Positions 24,790 to 33,661 of a DNA stretch of 64,000 bases are shown piece by piece. The notes beneath the pieces were generated by a model. That model searched no databases, had not been told where the DNA came from, and worked only from the letters and a program-made list of their open reading frames with translations. The stretch's first letter is position 1, and each line of letters starts with the position of its first letter. The stretch is from an uncultured Paracoccaceae bacterium (GTDB lineage: Bacteria; Pseudomonadota; Alphaproteobacteria; Rhodobacterales; Rhodobacteraceae): positions 62,001-126,000 of the forward strand of contig CAKZRP010000020.1 in assembly GCA_937146765.1 (NCBI GenBank), read 5' to 3'. A program made the translations under genes and the position numbers.

Positions 24790-25851
24790 ATGCCGGACAC
24801 GGAGGCCCATCTCGCCGCCCGCCCCATATCGCGGCTTTCGGTGCGCCGCGAGGTGGGTCTGTTGGCCTTGTCGGGGCTGGCTCTGATGATCTCCCTGTCC
24901 TGCGCCATCAGCTTCGGGGCGGTCCCCGTGTCGACAGCCACCGTCTGGGGGATTCTGGCCAACAAGCTCCTGCCGGGGCTGGTGGAGCAGACCTGGTCCG
25001 CTGGTCGGGAGGCCATTGTCTGGGACATTCGCGCTCCGCGCGCCATGCTGGCGGTGCTGGTCGGGGCCGGGCTCGGCCTCGTGGGGGCGAGCCTGCAATC
25101 CGTGACCCGCAATCCGCTGGCCGATCCCCACTTGCTGGGGATTTCCTCGGGGGCGGCCTTTGGGGCCATTCTGGCCCTATTGCACACCGGCCTGTTCCTT
25201 GGTCTGCTCACCGTGCCCCTGCTGGCCTTTGTTGGCGCGCTCGGCGCAACGGGGCTTGTGCTGACGGTGGCGCAAGTGACCCGCTCCACCTCGGCCGACC
25301 GCATGGTTCTGGCTGGGGTGGCGGTGTCCTTCATCGTGATGGCGGCGGCCAATGTGCTGATTTTCCTGGGTGATCCAAAGGCTTCTCATACCGTGGTGTT
25401 CTGGATGCTGGGTGGGCTCGGGATCGCGCAGTGGTCCCACCTTGGCTACCCGCTGGTTGTCCTGCTGCTGGGCGGAGGGTGGCTCTGGCTGCGGCGGGAG
25501 GACTACAATGCCATGACCATCGGCGATGAAACCGCGGCGACGCTGGGCATTGCGGTGACCCGGTTCCGGATGGTGACCTTTACGGTCGGTGCCCTGATCA
25601 CGGGGGTGATGGTCGCCTTTTCCGGGATGATCGGTTTTGTCGGACTGATGGTGCCCCATATCGTGCGACTGATCTGCGGCGGAGACTACCGGATGGTCTT
25701 GCCGGGATCGGCGCTCATGGGCGCGGTCTTCCTGCTCTGGGCCGATATCGCCGCACGGACGGTGCTGGCGCCGGAAGACCTGCCGATCGGCGTCGTGACG
25801 GGCCTGATTGGTGGCATCTGCTTCATCTGGCTGCTGGGGCGGCGGCACTGA
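24790..25851 (+). CDS. btuC: Cobalamin-type ABC transporter permease (FecCD family)
   Basis: A 353-residue permease with about ten helices and FecCD motifs: RAPRAMLAVLVGAGLGLVGASLQ, NPLADPHLLGISSGAAFGA and near the C-terminus FSGMIGFVGLMVPHIVRL. The ATG at 24790 lies four bases after the previous stop with GAGG in between. Last gene of the riboswitch-controlled operon; convergent with tonB, 20 bases away. Confidence 0.87.
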   Translation: MPDTEAHLAARPISRLSVRREVGLLALSGLALMISLSCAISFGAVPVSTATVWGILANKLLPGLVEQTWSAGREAIVWDIRAPRAMLAVLVGAGLGLVGASLQSVTRNPLADPHLLGISSGAAFGAILALLHTGLFLGLLTVPLLAFVGALGATGLVLTVAQVTRSTSADRMVLAGVAVSFIVMAAANVLIFLGDPKASHTVVFWMLGGLGIAQWSHLGYPLVVLLLGGGWLWLRREDYNAMTIGDETAATLGIAVTRFRMVTFTVGALITGVMVAFSGMIGFVGLMVPHIVRLICGGDYRMVLPGSALMGAVFLLWADIAARTVLAPEDLPIGVVTGLIGGICFIWLLGRRH

Positions 25852-25871
25852 GGACGTGCCCCCGCGTCCGT

Positions 25872-26714
25872 CTAGCGGGTGAAGGCGATGGGCAGGTGGA
25901 AGGTATACTGCGCCGCAGTGAGCTCCTTGGGGGCTTGCGGGAACCGCCCGGCACCTGCCACCGCGCGCAGGGCTGCCTCGTCAAAGGCCGCGATGCCCGA
26001 GGACTGTGCGAGCCCATAGGACACCAATTGCCCGCCGCGGCTGACGGTCAGGGCCACTACCGGACGACCTGTACCCTTCGCGCCGGAAGGCAGGCGCTTG
26101 CGCCGCTCGACCCGAGAGCGGATCTTTGCACCCCAGACCGCCTCCAGCTTGGCCAATTGGCCCGCATTGGCAGTGGCAGTCTGTGCCTGGCCGGATTGAC
26201 CTGCCTGCGATGTGCCACCGGATCCAGCCGCACGCTGCTCCGCGCGCCCGGCCGAGGTGACCTTGGCGGGCTTTGCCGCCTCGGGAGCGGGTTCGGGCTC
26301 CGGTTCGGGTTCCGGCTCTGGGGCAGGTTCCGGTTCGGGCTCCGGCTCGGGCGGGGGGGGCGGGGCCGCGGTGGAGGTGTCGATCTGCGGCGCCTCCTGC
26401 TCCTGCGGAGGGACCATGGCAAGGCGTACCTCTGCCCGTGGCGCGGGGGCATCCTCGGTCTGTGGCATCTCCGGCGGTGTCGAAGGTTCCGCGGGGGTGT
26501 CCAGTTCAGTCGTTTCCAGAGGCGGGGTCTCGGGCGGGCGCTGCCAGTCCTGGACCATCTCCCTCACGGTTGGCGCGGCACCCGAGATGGAGGTGAGATA
26601 CTCCCCCCCGACGCCCCCGGCCTCGCTGCCATCCTCGGGCAGGCTCGCGAAGAGGGCAACATGCGCGCCAATGGCCAAAGTGGCAAAGACACTTCCTTCG
26701 ATCCAGCGTTTCAT
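25872..26714 (-). CDS. tonB: Energy transducer TonB
   Basis: A 280-residue TonB: an N-terminal membrane anchor (about 7-25), a long periplasmic spacer with a Pro-Glu dipeptide tract (about 115-150) and a C-terminal TonB domain (about 195-280; GRPVVALTVSRGGQLVSYGL, FDEAALRAVAGAGRFP). The tract explains the simple repeat in the DNA near 26270-26360. It spans the periplasm and passes proton-motive energy to outer membrane receptors such as the one at 33662. Its ATG overlaps the exbD stop. Confidence 0.9.
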   Translation of the reverse strand: MKRWIEGSVFATLAIGAHVALFASLPEDGSEAGGVGGEYLTSISGAAPTVREMVQDWQRPPETPPLETTELDTPAEPSTPPEMPQTEDAPAPRAEVRLAMVPPQEQEAPQIDTSTAAPPPPPEPEPEPEPAPEPEPEPEPEPAPEAAKPAKVTSAGRAEQRAAGSGGTSQAGQSGQAQTATANAGQLAKLEAVWGAKIRSRVERRKRLPSGAKGTGRPVVALTVSRGGQLVSYGLAQSSGIAAFDEAALRAVAGAGRFPQAPKELTAAQYTFHLPIAFTR

Positions 26715-27094
26715 TTCGGGCTGACCACCAGTTCGACGCGGGCAAATCCCGCTGTTGCAAGACGACGCAGCAGGTCTGCGGCCTTGGCGGCTTCGAGTTC
26801 CGCATCGGCGCGCACCTGCAGCAGCGCCTGCTGGTCCGAGACGGTGGCGAGCTGCGCCAGGGCCGCCTCGCCTTCGATCCCGTCAAAGGACAGGCGACCC
26901 GTCTTGTCAACATAAAGGGTGACTTCGGCCTCGGGCTTGCCCTCCAGCCCTGCGGCGGGCGGTGTGATGTCAAAGGGATCGGGCTGCGCCAGACGCGAGG
27001 TCATCAGGAAGAAGATCAGCAGCAGGAAGACCACGTTGATCATCGGCACGATGGATTCGGCACGCGGGCGGCGGGGTGGGTCGATCAGGTCCAT
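26711..27094 (-). CDS. exbD: ExbD/TolR family protein (second copy)
   Basis: A 127-residue single-span protein. The helix VPMINVVFLLLIFFLM carries the N/D position of the family (here N in place of the more usual first D, so the proton-relay residue at this point differs from its neighbour). A periplasmic domain follows. Located six bases behind a first exbD gene and overlapping tonB by four bases. The two copies differ and may assemble as a heteromer in the ExbB ring. Confidence 0.87.
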   Translation of the reverse strand: MDLIDPPRRPRAESIVPMINVVFLLLIFFLMTSRLAQPDPFDITPPAAGLEGKPEAEVTLYVDKTGRLSFDGIEGEAALAQLATVSDQQALLQVRADAELEAAKAADLLRRLATAGFARVELVVSPK

Positions 27095-27100
27095 TTTGGG

Positions 27101-27478
27101 TCACTCCACCAGAACGACCGAGGTGTATCCGGCGGCCTTCAGCTGTTCGGTCAGGGAAACGATCCGCTGCAGGGTGGCGCCGTCGCGCCCGCGCAGGATC
27201 AGCATATCGGTCCGGGTCTCCATCAAGGGGGCCAGCGCGGCATCCAGCGCCGCCTCCGCCACCGGACGACCGTTCAGATACAGCGCCTCCGGTGCCACGT
27301 CGATCAGGCGCGGCGGCCCGGTATATTCGCCGCCACCCGCCGCGAGGGGCAGGGGCAGCACCGCATCGACGCCAAAGCGCGAGGCGAGCATGAAGAAGAC
27401 CAGCAACAGGAACACCACGTCGATCATCGGTGTAAGGCTGGGCTTGCGCCGGGGCCGGGCGGGGGCGTCAACGAACAT
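27101..27478 (-). CDS. exbD: ExbD/TolR family protein (first copy)
   Basis: A 125-residue single-span protein with the canonical TPMIDVVFLLLVFFML helix; the aspartate is the proton-carrying residue of ExbD. A small periplasmic domain follows (PRLIDVAPEALYLNGRPV). Six bases after exbB and six before the second exbD. Forms the stator-like complex with ExbB that powers TonB. Confidence 0.9.
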   Translation of the reverse strand: MFVDAPARPRRKPSLTPMIDVVFLLLVFFMLASRFGVDAVLPLPLAAGGGEYTGPPRLIDVAPEALYLNGRPVAEAALDAALAPLMETRTDMLILRGRDGATLQRIVSLTEQLKAAGYTSVVLVE

Positions 27479-27484
27479 GGCGGA

Positions 27485-28468
27485 TCACTCCGCCGCGAGG
27501 CGCAGCTTTTGCGGCTTGGGGGTGATGAAGAGGCGGGTCGCGCCATCCTCCACATCGCGGCGGATGCGGTCGATCACGGCCTCGAACCAGGTCAGCGCGG
27601 CCGAGGCGGGGATCGCCACCGCCATGCCGGCGGCGGTGGTCAGCAGGGCCTCCCAGATGCCGCCGGCCAGCATGGAGGGATCCGCCTTGGAGCCAGCCGA
27701 TTGCAGGGCCTGAAAGGCGGCAATCATCCCCATCACCGTCCCCAGAAGGCCGAGCAGCGGAGCGATGGTCGAGATCAGTTCCAGGGCACCAAGCCCACCG
27801 CGGGCGCTGGCGAGTTCGCGTTTGGCCACCCGCGCGGTTTCCTCGCGGGCGTGCTCCTCGGGCATGGTCCGCAGGGCGTTCAGCGCGGCGCTCACCACCT
27901 TGGACCGCACTCCGCGACGACCGGTGACCAGCGCAAGCGCCCGGTCGAAATTGCCGGCCTCATAGGCAAGGACAGCCTGTTGCGCCTTGCCACGGGACCA
28001 GGCTCCGAGGCAGGCCAGCCGCCAGATCTTCCACAGGATCAGCGCCAGGGTGATCACCGAGAGCGCGGCAATGGCCCAGATCGAGGGGCCGCCATCGCGC
28101 AGGAAGGTCAGGGCGGATTGGTAGGCCTGCTGCGCCATCGCCGGGAAGGTCTCCGGGACGGCCTCGGGCTGCGGCGCGGGCAGGGCCTGCGGCTCGAGAG
28201 TGGGGGTGTCGACATCGGCACCGTCTGCGCCGTTCGCCGGGGCGGCAAGGGTCTCTTGCGGCGCTTGTGCGCCTGTCTCGACAGCCGCATCGGGTGATGG
28301 CGGCGTCGGCAGGCGCTCTTCCTCCGGGGTGGCGGGGGCCACCGGGGCGGCAAGATCGCTGGCAAGGCTCGGGACCGGGGGCGGCGCGACGGGGGCAGAG
28401 GATTCCGCCTGCGCCAGGGCCAGTGTCGGCAGCATCAGGGCGGCGATCAGGGAAAGGGTAATCTTCAT
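27485..28468 (-). CDS. exbB: ExbB-type MotA/TolQ/ExbB proton channel, extended N-terminus
   Basis: A 327-residue ExbB. After a signal-like segment (1-20) comes a Pro/Ala-rich region to about residue 110, absent from short ExbB proteins; then three helices: about 129-148, 235-258 (STIAPLLGLLGTVMGMIAAFQ) and 275-297 (WEALLTTAAGMAVAIPASAA). The last two carry the conserved Thr/Pro residues of the proton path. First gene of exbB-exbD-exbD-tonB. A possible TTGACA -35 is at 28649-28644 on the minus strand, so the operon may have its own promoter. Confidence 0.88.
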   Translation of the reverse strand: MKITLSLIAALMLPTLALAQAESSAPVAPPPVPSLASDLAAPVAPATPEEERLPTPPSPDAAVETGAQAPQETLAAPANGADGADVDTPTLEPQALPAPQPEAVPETFPAMAQQAYQSALTFLRDGGPSIWAIAALSVITLALILWKIWRLACLGAWSRGKAQQAVLAYEAGNFDRALALVTGRRGVRSKVVSAALNALRTMPEEHAREETARVAKRELASARGGLGALELISTIAPLLGLLGTVMGMIAAFQALQSAGSKADPSMLAGGIWEALLTTAAGMAVAIPASAALTWFEAVIDRIRRDVEDGATRLFITPKPQKLRLAAE

Positions 28469-28650
28469 GCAAGGCTCCGTGCGGCGGCGTTGTCGTTGAA
28501 CTGCAAGAAGGGCAGGGCCCCGGTTCTGTCAGGTCTGACTTGGCTGCACGGGTGGGCCGCAGGCGGCTCCGAGACTGGCTGGCAAACTCAATTGGGAAGG
28601 GTGCGCCCCTTCACTCTCGCCGCTTAGGGTAGCATAGTGTTTTTGTCAAG
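28469..28650 (-). promoter_or_regulatory. Upstream region of exbB, candidate promoter
   Basis: 182 bases between the siderophore reductase stop and the exbB start. A perfect TTGACA reads on the minus strand at 28649-28644, with TAAGCG 17 bases on as a weak -10. The TTTTTGTCAAGTTAA region (28640-28654) is markedly A/T-rich for this genome. No Fur, Irr or RirA box could be assigned with confidence. Confidence 0.45.
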
Positions 28651-29721
28651 TTAACCCTCGGCGGCAGAGTCGGCGGTGCGGGACCAATAGGCGGCGATAT
28701 AGTGGTCCTTGGCGCTGCGCCCTGAGGATTTGAAGTGGGCCCGGAGTTTCTGGGCGATCAGCTTTTCCGCCGCCAGCCAGACCATCCGGTCCGCCGCGCC
28801 GTCGAGATCGGCAATGGCCTGATCGGCCAGATCGCGATCCCCGGCCGGGCGCCGCTCGATCCTTGCGCCCGGGTGAGACGGCAGCGCGTAGTCGAGGGAC
28901 ACCGGATCTGTCATCTGGAACAGGACCTCGATCCGCGCGTCCTGCGGCAGGGCTTCGAGGATGCGGGCGACAGCGGGCAGGCCGGTTTCATCGGTGTAGA
29001 TGGCAAGATCCGAAACCTCGGGAATGCCGCCGCCGCCCGGGCCGGTCAGGCCGACCTTTGTGCCGGGGGTGACGGAACGGGCCCATTCGGTGGCGCGCCC
29101 GCCCAGATGTTCAAAGATGTCAAAGACCAGATGGCCGCTCGCCATATCCATCTCGCGCACGGTATAGACCGGGCGATGCAGGCTTGCGGCACCCTTGGGC
29201 CAGAGGGTTAGGCCGGTGTCGGAGAGGCTGGGCCATTGCGGATCGACCAGATCGGTCGGCGGCAGGGCCAGCCGGAAATGGATCCCCTCGGGCGTGAACT
29301 GGCTCAAATCCTCGGCGGTTGCGGTCACCCGCAGGAAGCCGCCGGGGATGCGGGTGACGCCCTCGATGGTGATGAACTGGAAATTGGGGGGCAGGTTGCC
29401 TGCGGACTGCGCGGCATCCGACCAGCGGATCGCGGCGCCCACATCGGGGGCCAGCTCGCTGACGGTGTGGCTCAGGCTTTCCTTCAGGATATAGAGCCAG
29501 TCCTCGCGCCCGGAAGTGATCTGCACCAGGCTCGCGTCCCGGTCGGGGCGGAACCCGTAGGTGCCATAGGTCGTATGGACCCGGATTTCGCTGTCGCCGT
29601 CGCACAGGAGGGGCAGGTCATGTTCCTCCGCCCGGGCGCGGATCACCTGCCGGATGGTGTCATAGGACAGACCGGGGAGCCGGGTCTGCGCCTCAAAGGC
29701 GGGGCGATCGATCTTGGACAT
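28651..29721 (-). CDS. Siderophore-interacting reductase with N-terminal DUF2218 domain
   Basis: A 356-residue protein. Residues about 1-105 resemble DUF2218 (HTTYGTYGFRPDRDASLVQITSG and a closing IRWSDA); from about 110 comes a siderophore-interacting FAD domain (ViuB/YqjH type; RPVYTVREMD is the R-x-Y-T-x-R flavin motif, GPGGGGIPEVSDLAIYTDETGLPA and the C-terminal HYIAAYWSRT). Such enzymes reduce ferric siderophore in the cytoplasm to release iron. It is 12 bases downstream of the ATPase gene and ends the siderophore uptake operon. The fusion is unusual outside a few alphaproteobacteria. Confidence 0.83.
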   Translation of the reverse strand: MSKIDRPAFEAQTRLPGLSYDTIRQVIRARAEEHDLPLLCDGDSEIRVHTTYGTYGFRPDRDASLVQITSGREDWLYILKESLSHTVSELAPDVGAAIRWSDAAQSAGNLPPNFQFITIEGVTRIPGGFLRVTATAEDLSQFTPEGIHFRLALPPTDLVDPQWPSLSDTGLTLWPKGAASLHRPVYTVREMDMASGHLVFDIFEHLGGRATEWARSVTPGTKVGLTGPGGGGIPEVSDLAIYTDETGLPAVARILEALPQDARIEVLFQMTDPVSLDYALPSHPGARIERRPAGDRDLADQAIADLDGAADRMVWLAAEKLIAQKLRAHFKSSGRSAKDHYIAAYWSRTADSAAEG

Positions 29722-29733
29722 GGTCAGGCCTTC

Positions 29734-30516
29734 TCAGGTTGGGATGACATGCGGGGTGCCGTGGACGGGATCGGGAATGATGCTGCAGGGAAGGTCGAAG
29801 ACCTCGGCCATCATGGTCTTGGTGATGACCTCCTGCGCGCTGCCTTGGCTATGGACGGCGCCGCGCCGGAGCGCGATCACATGGTCGCAGAACCGGGCAG
29901 CGAGGTTGATGTCGTGCAGCACCATGGCCACGGTGCGCCCGGTGGTGCGGTTGAGGCTGTGCACCAGTTTCAGCAGCTCGATCTGATGTGGCAGGTCGAG
30001 GTAGGTGGTCGGCTCGTCCAGCAACAGCAGCTGGGTGTCCTGGGCCAGGGCCATGGCAATCCAGGCCCTTTGGCGCTGGCCGCCCGACAGCGTGTCGATG
30101 GCGCGGTCCGCCAGCGCGGTCAGCCCGGTGGCCTGAAGCGCGGCCTCCACCGCGGCGGCATCCTCGGTCGAGAACTGGCGCCAGGCGGACTGATGTGGGG
30201 TGCGGCCGCGCAGCACCAGATCGCGCACGCTCAATCCTTCGGGGGCCACTGGCGATTGCGACAGGATGGCGAGGCGCTTAGCCACCGAGCGGCTGTTTTG
30301 TGCCGCGATGCTCTTGCCGTCGAGGATCACCTGCCCACCGCTGGCGGGTTGCAGGCGCGCGAGGCTGCGCAGAAGGGTGGACTTGCCACAGGCATTGGGG
30401 CCGACGATGGCGGTCACCTTGCCGTCGGGCAGCGCGACGGAGAGGCGGTCCAGGACGGTGGTGCGGGCAAATCGGACGCTCAGGTCCTCGGCACGCAGGC
30501 GGGGGGCGGCAGACAT
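29734..30516 (-). CDS. Ferric siderophore ABC transporter ATPase (FecE-like)
   Basis: A 260-residue ATPase: Walker A GPNACGKSTLL near residues 39-49, signature LSGGQRQRAWIAMALAQ, Walker B LLLLDEPTTYLD and the switch histidine in VLHDINLA. FepC/FecE family size. It lies three bases after the second permease gene and energises both permeases of the operon. The likely cargo is a hydroxamate-type ferric siderophore, judging by the receptor. Confidence 0.92.
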   Translation of the reverse strand: MSAAPRLRAEDLSVRFARTTVLDRLSVALPDGKVTAIVGPNACGKSTLLRSLARLQPASGGQVILDGKSIAAQNSRSVAKRLAILSQSPVAPEGLSVRDLVLRGRTPHQSAWRQFSTEDAAAVEAALQATGLTALADRAIDTLSGGQRQRAWIAMALAQDTQLLLLDEPTTYLDLPHQIELLKLVHSLNRTTGRTVAMVLHDINLAARFCDHVIALRRGAVHSQGSAQEVITKTMMAEVFDLPCSIIPDPVHGTPHVIPT

Positions 30517-30519
30517 CGG

Positions 30520-31554
30520 TCAGAGCGCTCCTTTGCGGGTTTGGGCGATCAGCAGGGCCATCAGGACGGGGGCTCCGAGCAGGGCGGTAAAGACACCGGC
30601 GGGCAATTGCACCATGGGCACCAACCGGGCGGCGGTATCGGCCCCGAGGGTGACCAGGGCACCGACGAGGGCCGCGGCCAGCAACACAGGGGCACCGGTG
30701 CCGAGCAGGCGGCGGGCCACCGGTCCGGCGACAAAGGCGACGAAGGGCAGAGGGCCGGCGACGCTGACGGCCAGCGCCGCCAGCAGCACGCCCAGCACCG
30801 TGAGGCAGAGGCGCAGGAACGGCAGGGGCAATCCGAAACTGCGGGCCATGTCGTCGCTGAGGGTCATCCGGCTGAGCGGGAAGTGCAGCCAGATCAGCGC
30901 CGGGCAGAGCAGGGCGAGCCCGCCCCAGACCAGAGCGGCATCCGACAGGCTGCGGGCATTCAGGGAGCCGACAAGCCATTGCGCCATATCCGCGGCGCGG
31001 TTCTCGTCGGTCATGCTCATCAAAAGGTCCCCGGTTGCGCCCAGGGTCAGACTGGCACCGATGCCGATCAGGATCAGGCGATAGGGATCCAGCCCGCCCC
31101 CCGGACGCCGGTCCCAGGCGAGGGCCAGCACAAGGGCGGCAGTCAGCAACCCTCCGGTCAGCGCCCAGGGCAGCACCATCCGGGCGGAGCCATAGACCAG
31201 GACAGCCAGCACCGCGCCACAACTGGCCCCGGCGTTGAACCCGATCACATCGGGCGAGGCGAGCGGGTTGCGCAGCATCGACTGGAAGATCGCACCGGAC
31301 AGGCCGAGCGCGGCCCCGGCTCCGAGGGCCACCAGGATCCGCGGCAGCCGGTGATCGAGCAGGATCATGCGGGGAATGGCCGCCATCTCGCTGCCCAGGG
31401 CGGCGCGGAGATCGAGGGCGCGGATCGGGTAACTGCCAAGGTCCAGCGCCAGCAGGGCGGCGGCCCCGGCGAGGCCCAGGAGCGCCAGAGCCGTGACGAG
31501 ATGGCGCAATCGCCAAGTTAGAGAGGCACGGCGAATTCGGATCGCTTTGGTCAC
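30520..31554 (-). CDS. Ferric siderophore ABC transporter permease (FecD-like)
   Basis: A 344-residue FecCD permease with about nine to ten helices; motifs HRLPRILVALGAGAALGLSGAIFQ, NPLASPDVIGFNAGAS and near the end GPLPFVAFVAGPVARRLLG. Translation starts at a GTG (31554) that overlaps the stop of the preceding permease (GTGA). A much longer upstream open frame reaches 31707 but would run far into the neighbouring gene. Forms a heterodimer channel with the next permease. Confidence 0.9.
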   Translation of the reverse strand: MTKAIRIRRASLTWRLRHLVTALALLGLAGAAALLALDLGSYPIRALDLRAALGSEMAAIPRMILLDHRLPRILVALGAGAALGLSGAIFQSMLRNPLASPDVIGFNAGASCGAVLAVLVYGSARMVLPWALTGGLLTAALVLALAWDRRPGGGLDPYRLILIGIGASLTLGATGDLLMSMTDENRAADMAQWLVGSLNARSLSDAALVWGGLALLCPALIWLHFPLSRMTLSDDMARSFGLPLPFLRLCLTVLGVLLAALAVSVAGPLPFVAFVAGPVARRLLGTGAPVLLAAALVGALVTLGADTAARLVPMVQLPAGVFTALLGAPVLMALLIAQTRKGAL

Positions 31555-32594
31555 AGTCTGCGCACTCCCTTGCTGCGGACGAGCCAGATCAGCACCGGCC
31601 CCCCGAGGATGGCCGACATCACGCCGGCCTGCATATGGCCGCCAAAGAGCGGGGTGCGGGCGACGAGATCGGCCAAGCCCATAAGGATCGCGCCATAGAG
31701 GGCGCAATAGAGGGTCAGCCAGCGCATGTCGGCAGGGGCCGTGGTGCGCGCCAGATGCGGCACGATCAGGCCGACAAAGGCGATCGGCCCCGCCATCGCC
31801 ACCGAGGCCGCACAGAGGGTCACGATCGCCAGCCCCGTCAGGGCCTGCAGCAGACCAACCCGCACTCCGAGGCTGCGGGCGGTGCTTTCGCCGAGCTGCA
31901 AGGCGTTGAGACCAAAACCAGAGGCCAGGGCCAGAAGGAAACCGCCGGCGAGGAACGGGGCCAGGGCGCTGACCATCTCCAGTGTCACATTGTCAAATCC
32001 GCCCAGAACCCAGATCCGGTAGACTTCGAGCGAGGATCGGCTCATCAGCAGAAGGGCCCGGATCAGCGCGAAGAAGAGCGCGCTGACCGCTGCTCCGGCG
32101 AGGATCAGCCGCCCGGTCTTGGAGGGGGTGCGCCCTGCCAGCAGAAAGACCACAAGCGCCGCGAGGCTGGCGCCGCCAAGGGCGCTCCAGAAGAATTGCG
32201 CCGGATCGGAAATCCGCAGCAGGAAGGTGCTGAGCACCACGCCAAGCGCGGCGCCCGCATTGACCCCGAGGAGGCCCGGATCGGCCAGCGGGTTGCGGGT
32301 CAGCGCCTGCATCAGGGCGCCTGCCACCCCAAGGCAGCCGCCGCACAGGAGCGCAGCCACCAAACGCGGCAGGCGGATCTGCCGGATCACCACGTGATCG
32401 GCGAGACCGGGATCAAATGCAGTCAGGGCGCGCCAGAGATCAAGGCTCTGCACCGGGTGGGAGCCCAGCCGCAGCGACAGCAGCGCGGTGAGAAGGAGGG
32501 CGGCGAGCGCGGGGGCAAGCCAGAGCAGGCGCAAGGGGCGGGCGCTCCGGCGCATTTGGGCAGGGGTCATCTGGGAGGTCGACTCAGCTGTCAT
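31551..32594 (-). CDS. Ferric siderophore ABC transporter permease (FecC-like)
   Basis: A 347-residue FecCD permease; motifs RLPRLVAALLCGGCLGVAGALMQ, NPLADPGLLGVNAGAALG and MAGPIAFVGLIVPHLAR. The first ATG (32594) overlaps the binding protein gene by 11 bases; a second ATG at 32570 is possible and would give a protein eight residues shorter. Partner of the permease downstream. Confidence 0.9.
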   Translation of the reverse strand: MTAESTSQMTPAQMRRSARPLRLLWLAPALAALLLTALLSLRLGSHPVQSLDLWRALTAFDPGLADHVVIRQIRLPRLVAALLCGGCLGVAGALMQALTRNPLADPGLLGVNAGAALGVVLSTFLLRISDPAQFFWSALGGASLAALVVFLLAGRTPSKTGRLILAGAAVSALFFALIRALLLMSRSSLEVYRIWVLGGFDNVTLEMVSALAPFLAGGFLLALASGFGLNALQLGESTARSLGVRVGLLQALTGLAIVTLCAASVAMAGPIAFVGLIVPHLARTTAPADMRWLTLYCALYGAILMGLADLVARTPLFGGHMQAGVMSAILGGPVLIWLVRSKGVRRL

Positions 32595-33591
32595 CGGAAC
32601 CTCCGGCAGGGGGCGGCAGGATTCCGGCGCCGCGAGAGGAGCTGACTTCGGTGGTGGGGTCGCCGTCCAGCGCCTGTTCCAGCAGGGGCACCAGCGTGGT
32701 CAGCGCGTAGTCGAGGCTGAGCGGGCTGGAGTGGGACAGGGCCGCCGAGAGCATCATGTCGGAATAGATCTCGCGCCCTTGCCGATTGGCCCGCAGGAAG
32801 GGGCGCAGGGGCAGGCGATTGAGCCGGTCGATGGAGGCCCCGGCGTCGAGCCAGATCAGCGCGTCGGCGTCCAGCTGCAGGAGATCCTCGTCCGGGACGG
32901 TGACATAGGACTGGTTGAGAAGACCTTCGCGCTGCACCACCTGCGGCATGTCGAATCCGAGGTCGATCAGGAACTTGCCGCGAATGTCCCGCGCGGTATA
33001 GGCGCCGGAGGTGCCCGCCCAGACCATCACCGCGGTGGCGCCTTGCCACTCGGGATGCGCGGCGCGCAGCGCGGCCATGCGTCGGTCGAAGCCGGAGATG
33101 ATCTCCTCGGCCTTTTGGGCCGTGCCGGTGGCCTGACCCAGTCGCAGCAGCATCTCCTGCCAGCCCATCCCGTAGTCGCCGGCACCGGGGGCGGGGGGCA
33201 GGGTGGGCGCAATCTGCGACAGCAGTGCATATTCCTGCGCCGTCATGCCGGACCATTGCCCGACGATGAGATCCGGCTCCATCGCGGCGATCGCCTCGAT
33301 GTCGATTTCCCCCTGCATCACGATGGGTTGAGCCTCGCCAAGGGCCGCCTGCCCCCAGGGCCAGACACCATAGGGGTAGGGTCCGTACCATTTGCGCAAA
33401 GCATGGGGCACGACATCGAGCGACAGCAGGAAGTCATGCCCGATGAAGCTGAGGGAGACCACGCGGCGCGGTTTCGCGGTGAAGGTCGTGCTGCCGTAGA
33501 TATGCTCGAGGGTCACGGGAAAATCGTCGGCGCGCGCTGCGACGGGCAGGGCGGTCAGGCCGAGGAAAAGCAGGAGCAGGAACGGTCGCAT
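32584..33591 (-). CDS. Ferric siderophore periplasmic binding protein (FecB/FhuD-like)
   Basis: A 335-residue protein with a signal peptide (1-21, LPVAARA) and class III binding-protein features: HIYGSTTFTAKPRRVVSLSFIGHDFLLSLDV, EAIAAMEPDLIVG and DADALIWLDAGA. It carries ferric siderophore from the receptor to the permeases. It follows the receptor gene by 70 bases on the same strand. Confidence 0.9.
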   Translation of the reverse strand: MRPFLLLLFLGLTALPVAARADDFPVTLEHIYGSTTFTAKPRRVVSLSFIGHDFLLSLDVVPHALRKWYGPYPYGVWPWGQAALGEAQPIVMQGEIDIEAIAAMEPDLIVGQWSGMTAQEYALLSQIAPTLPPAPGAGDYGMGWQEMLLRLGQATGTAQKAEEIISGFDRRMAALRAAHPEWQGATAVMVWAGTSGAYTARDIRGKFLIDLGFDMPQVVQREGLLNQSYVTVPDEDLLQLDADALIWLDAGASIDRLNRLPLRPFLRANRQGREIYSDMMLSAALSHSSPLSLDYALTTLVPLLEQALDGDPTTEVSSSRGAGILPPPAGGSDDS

Positions 33592-33661
33592 CGGTGGAGC
33601 CTTTCGGCGAGGACGGAATACGGCCCCCGGGCCATTGCAGGTCCGGGGGCGGGCGTTCGGA

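Noticed and set aside
26270-26360. Simple tandem repeat GGTTCGGGCTCC-like
   Set aside because: It encodes the Pro-Glu spacer of TonB in frame and needs no separate explanation.
29236-31521. A 761-codon plus-strand frame across the siderophore ABC genes, and similar long antisense frames at 23142-25352, 33635-35737 and 43645-45915
   Set aside because: All are opposite recognised genes and lack any domain; coding-strand codon bias keeps these frames open.
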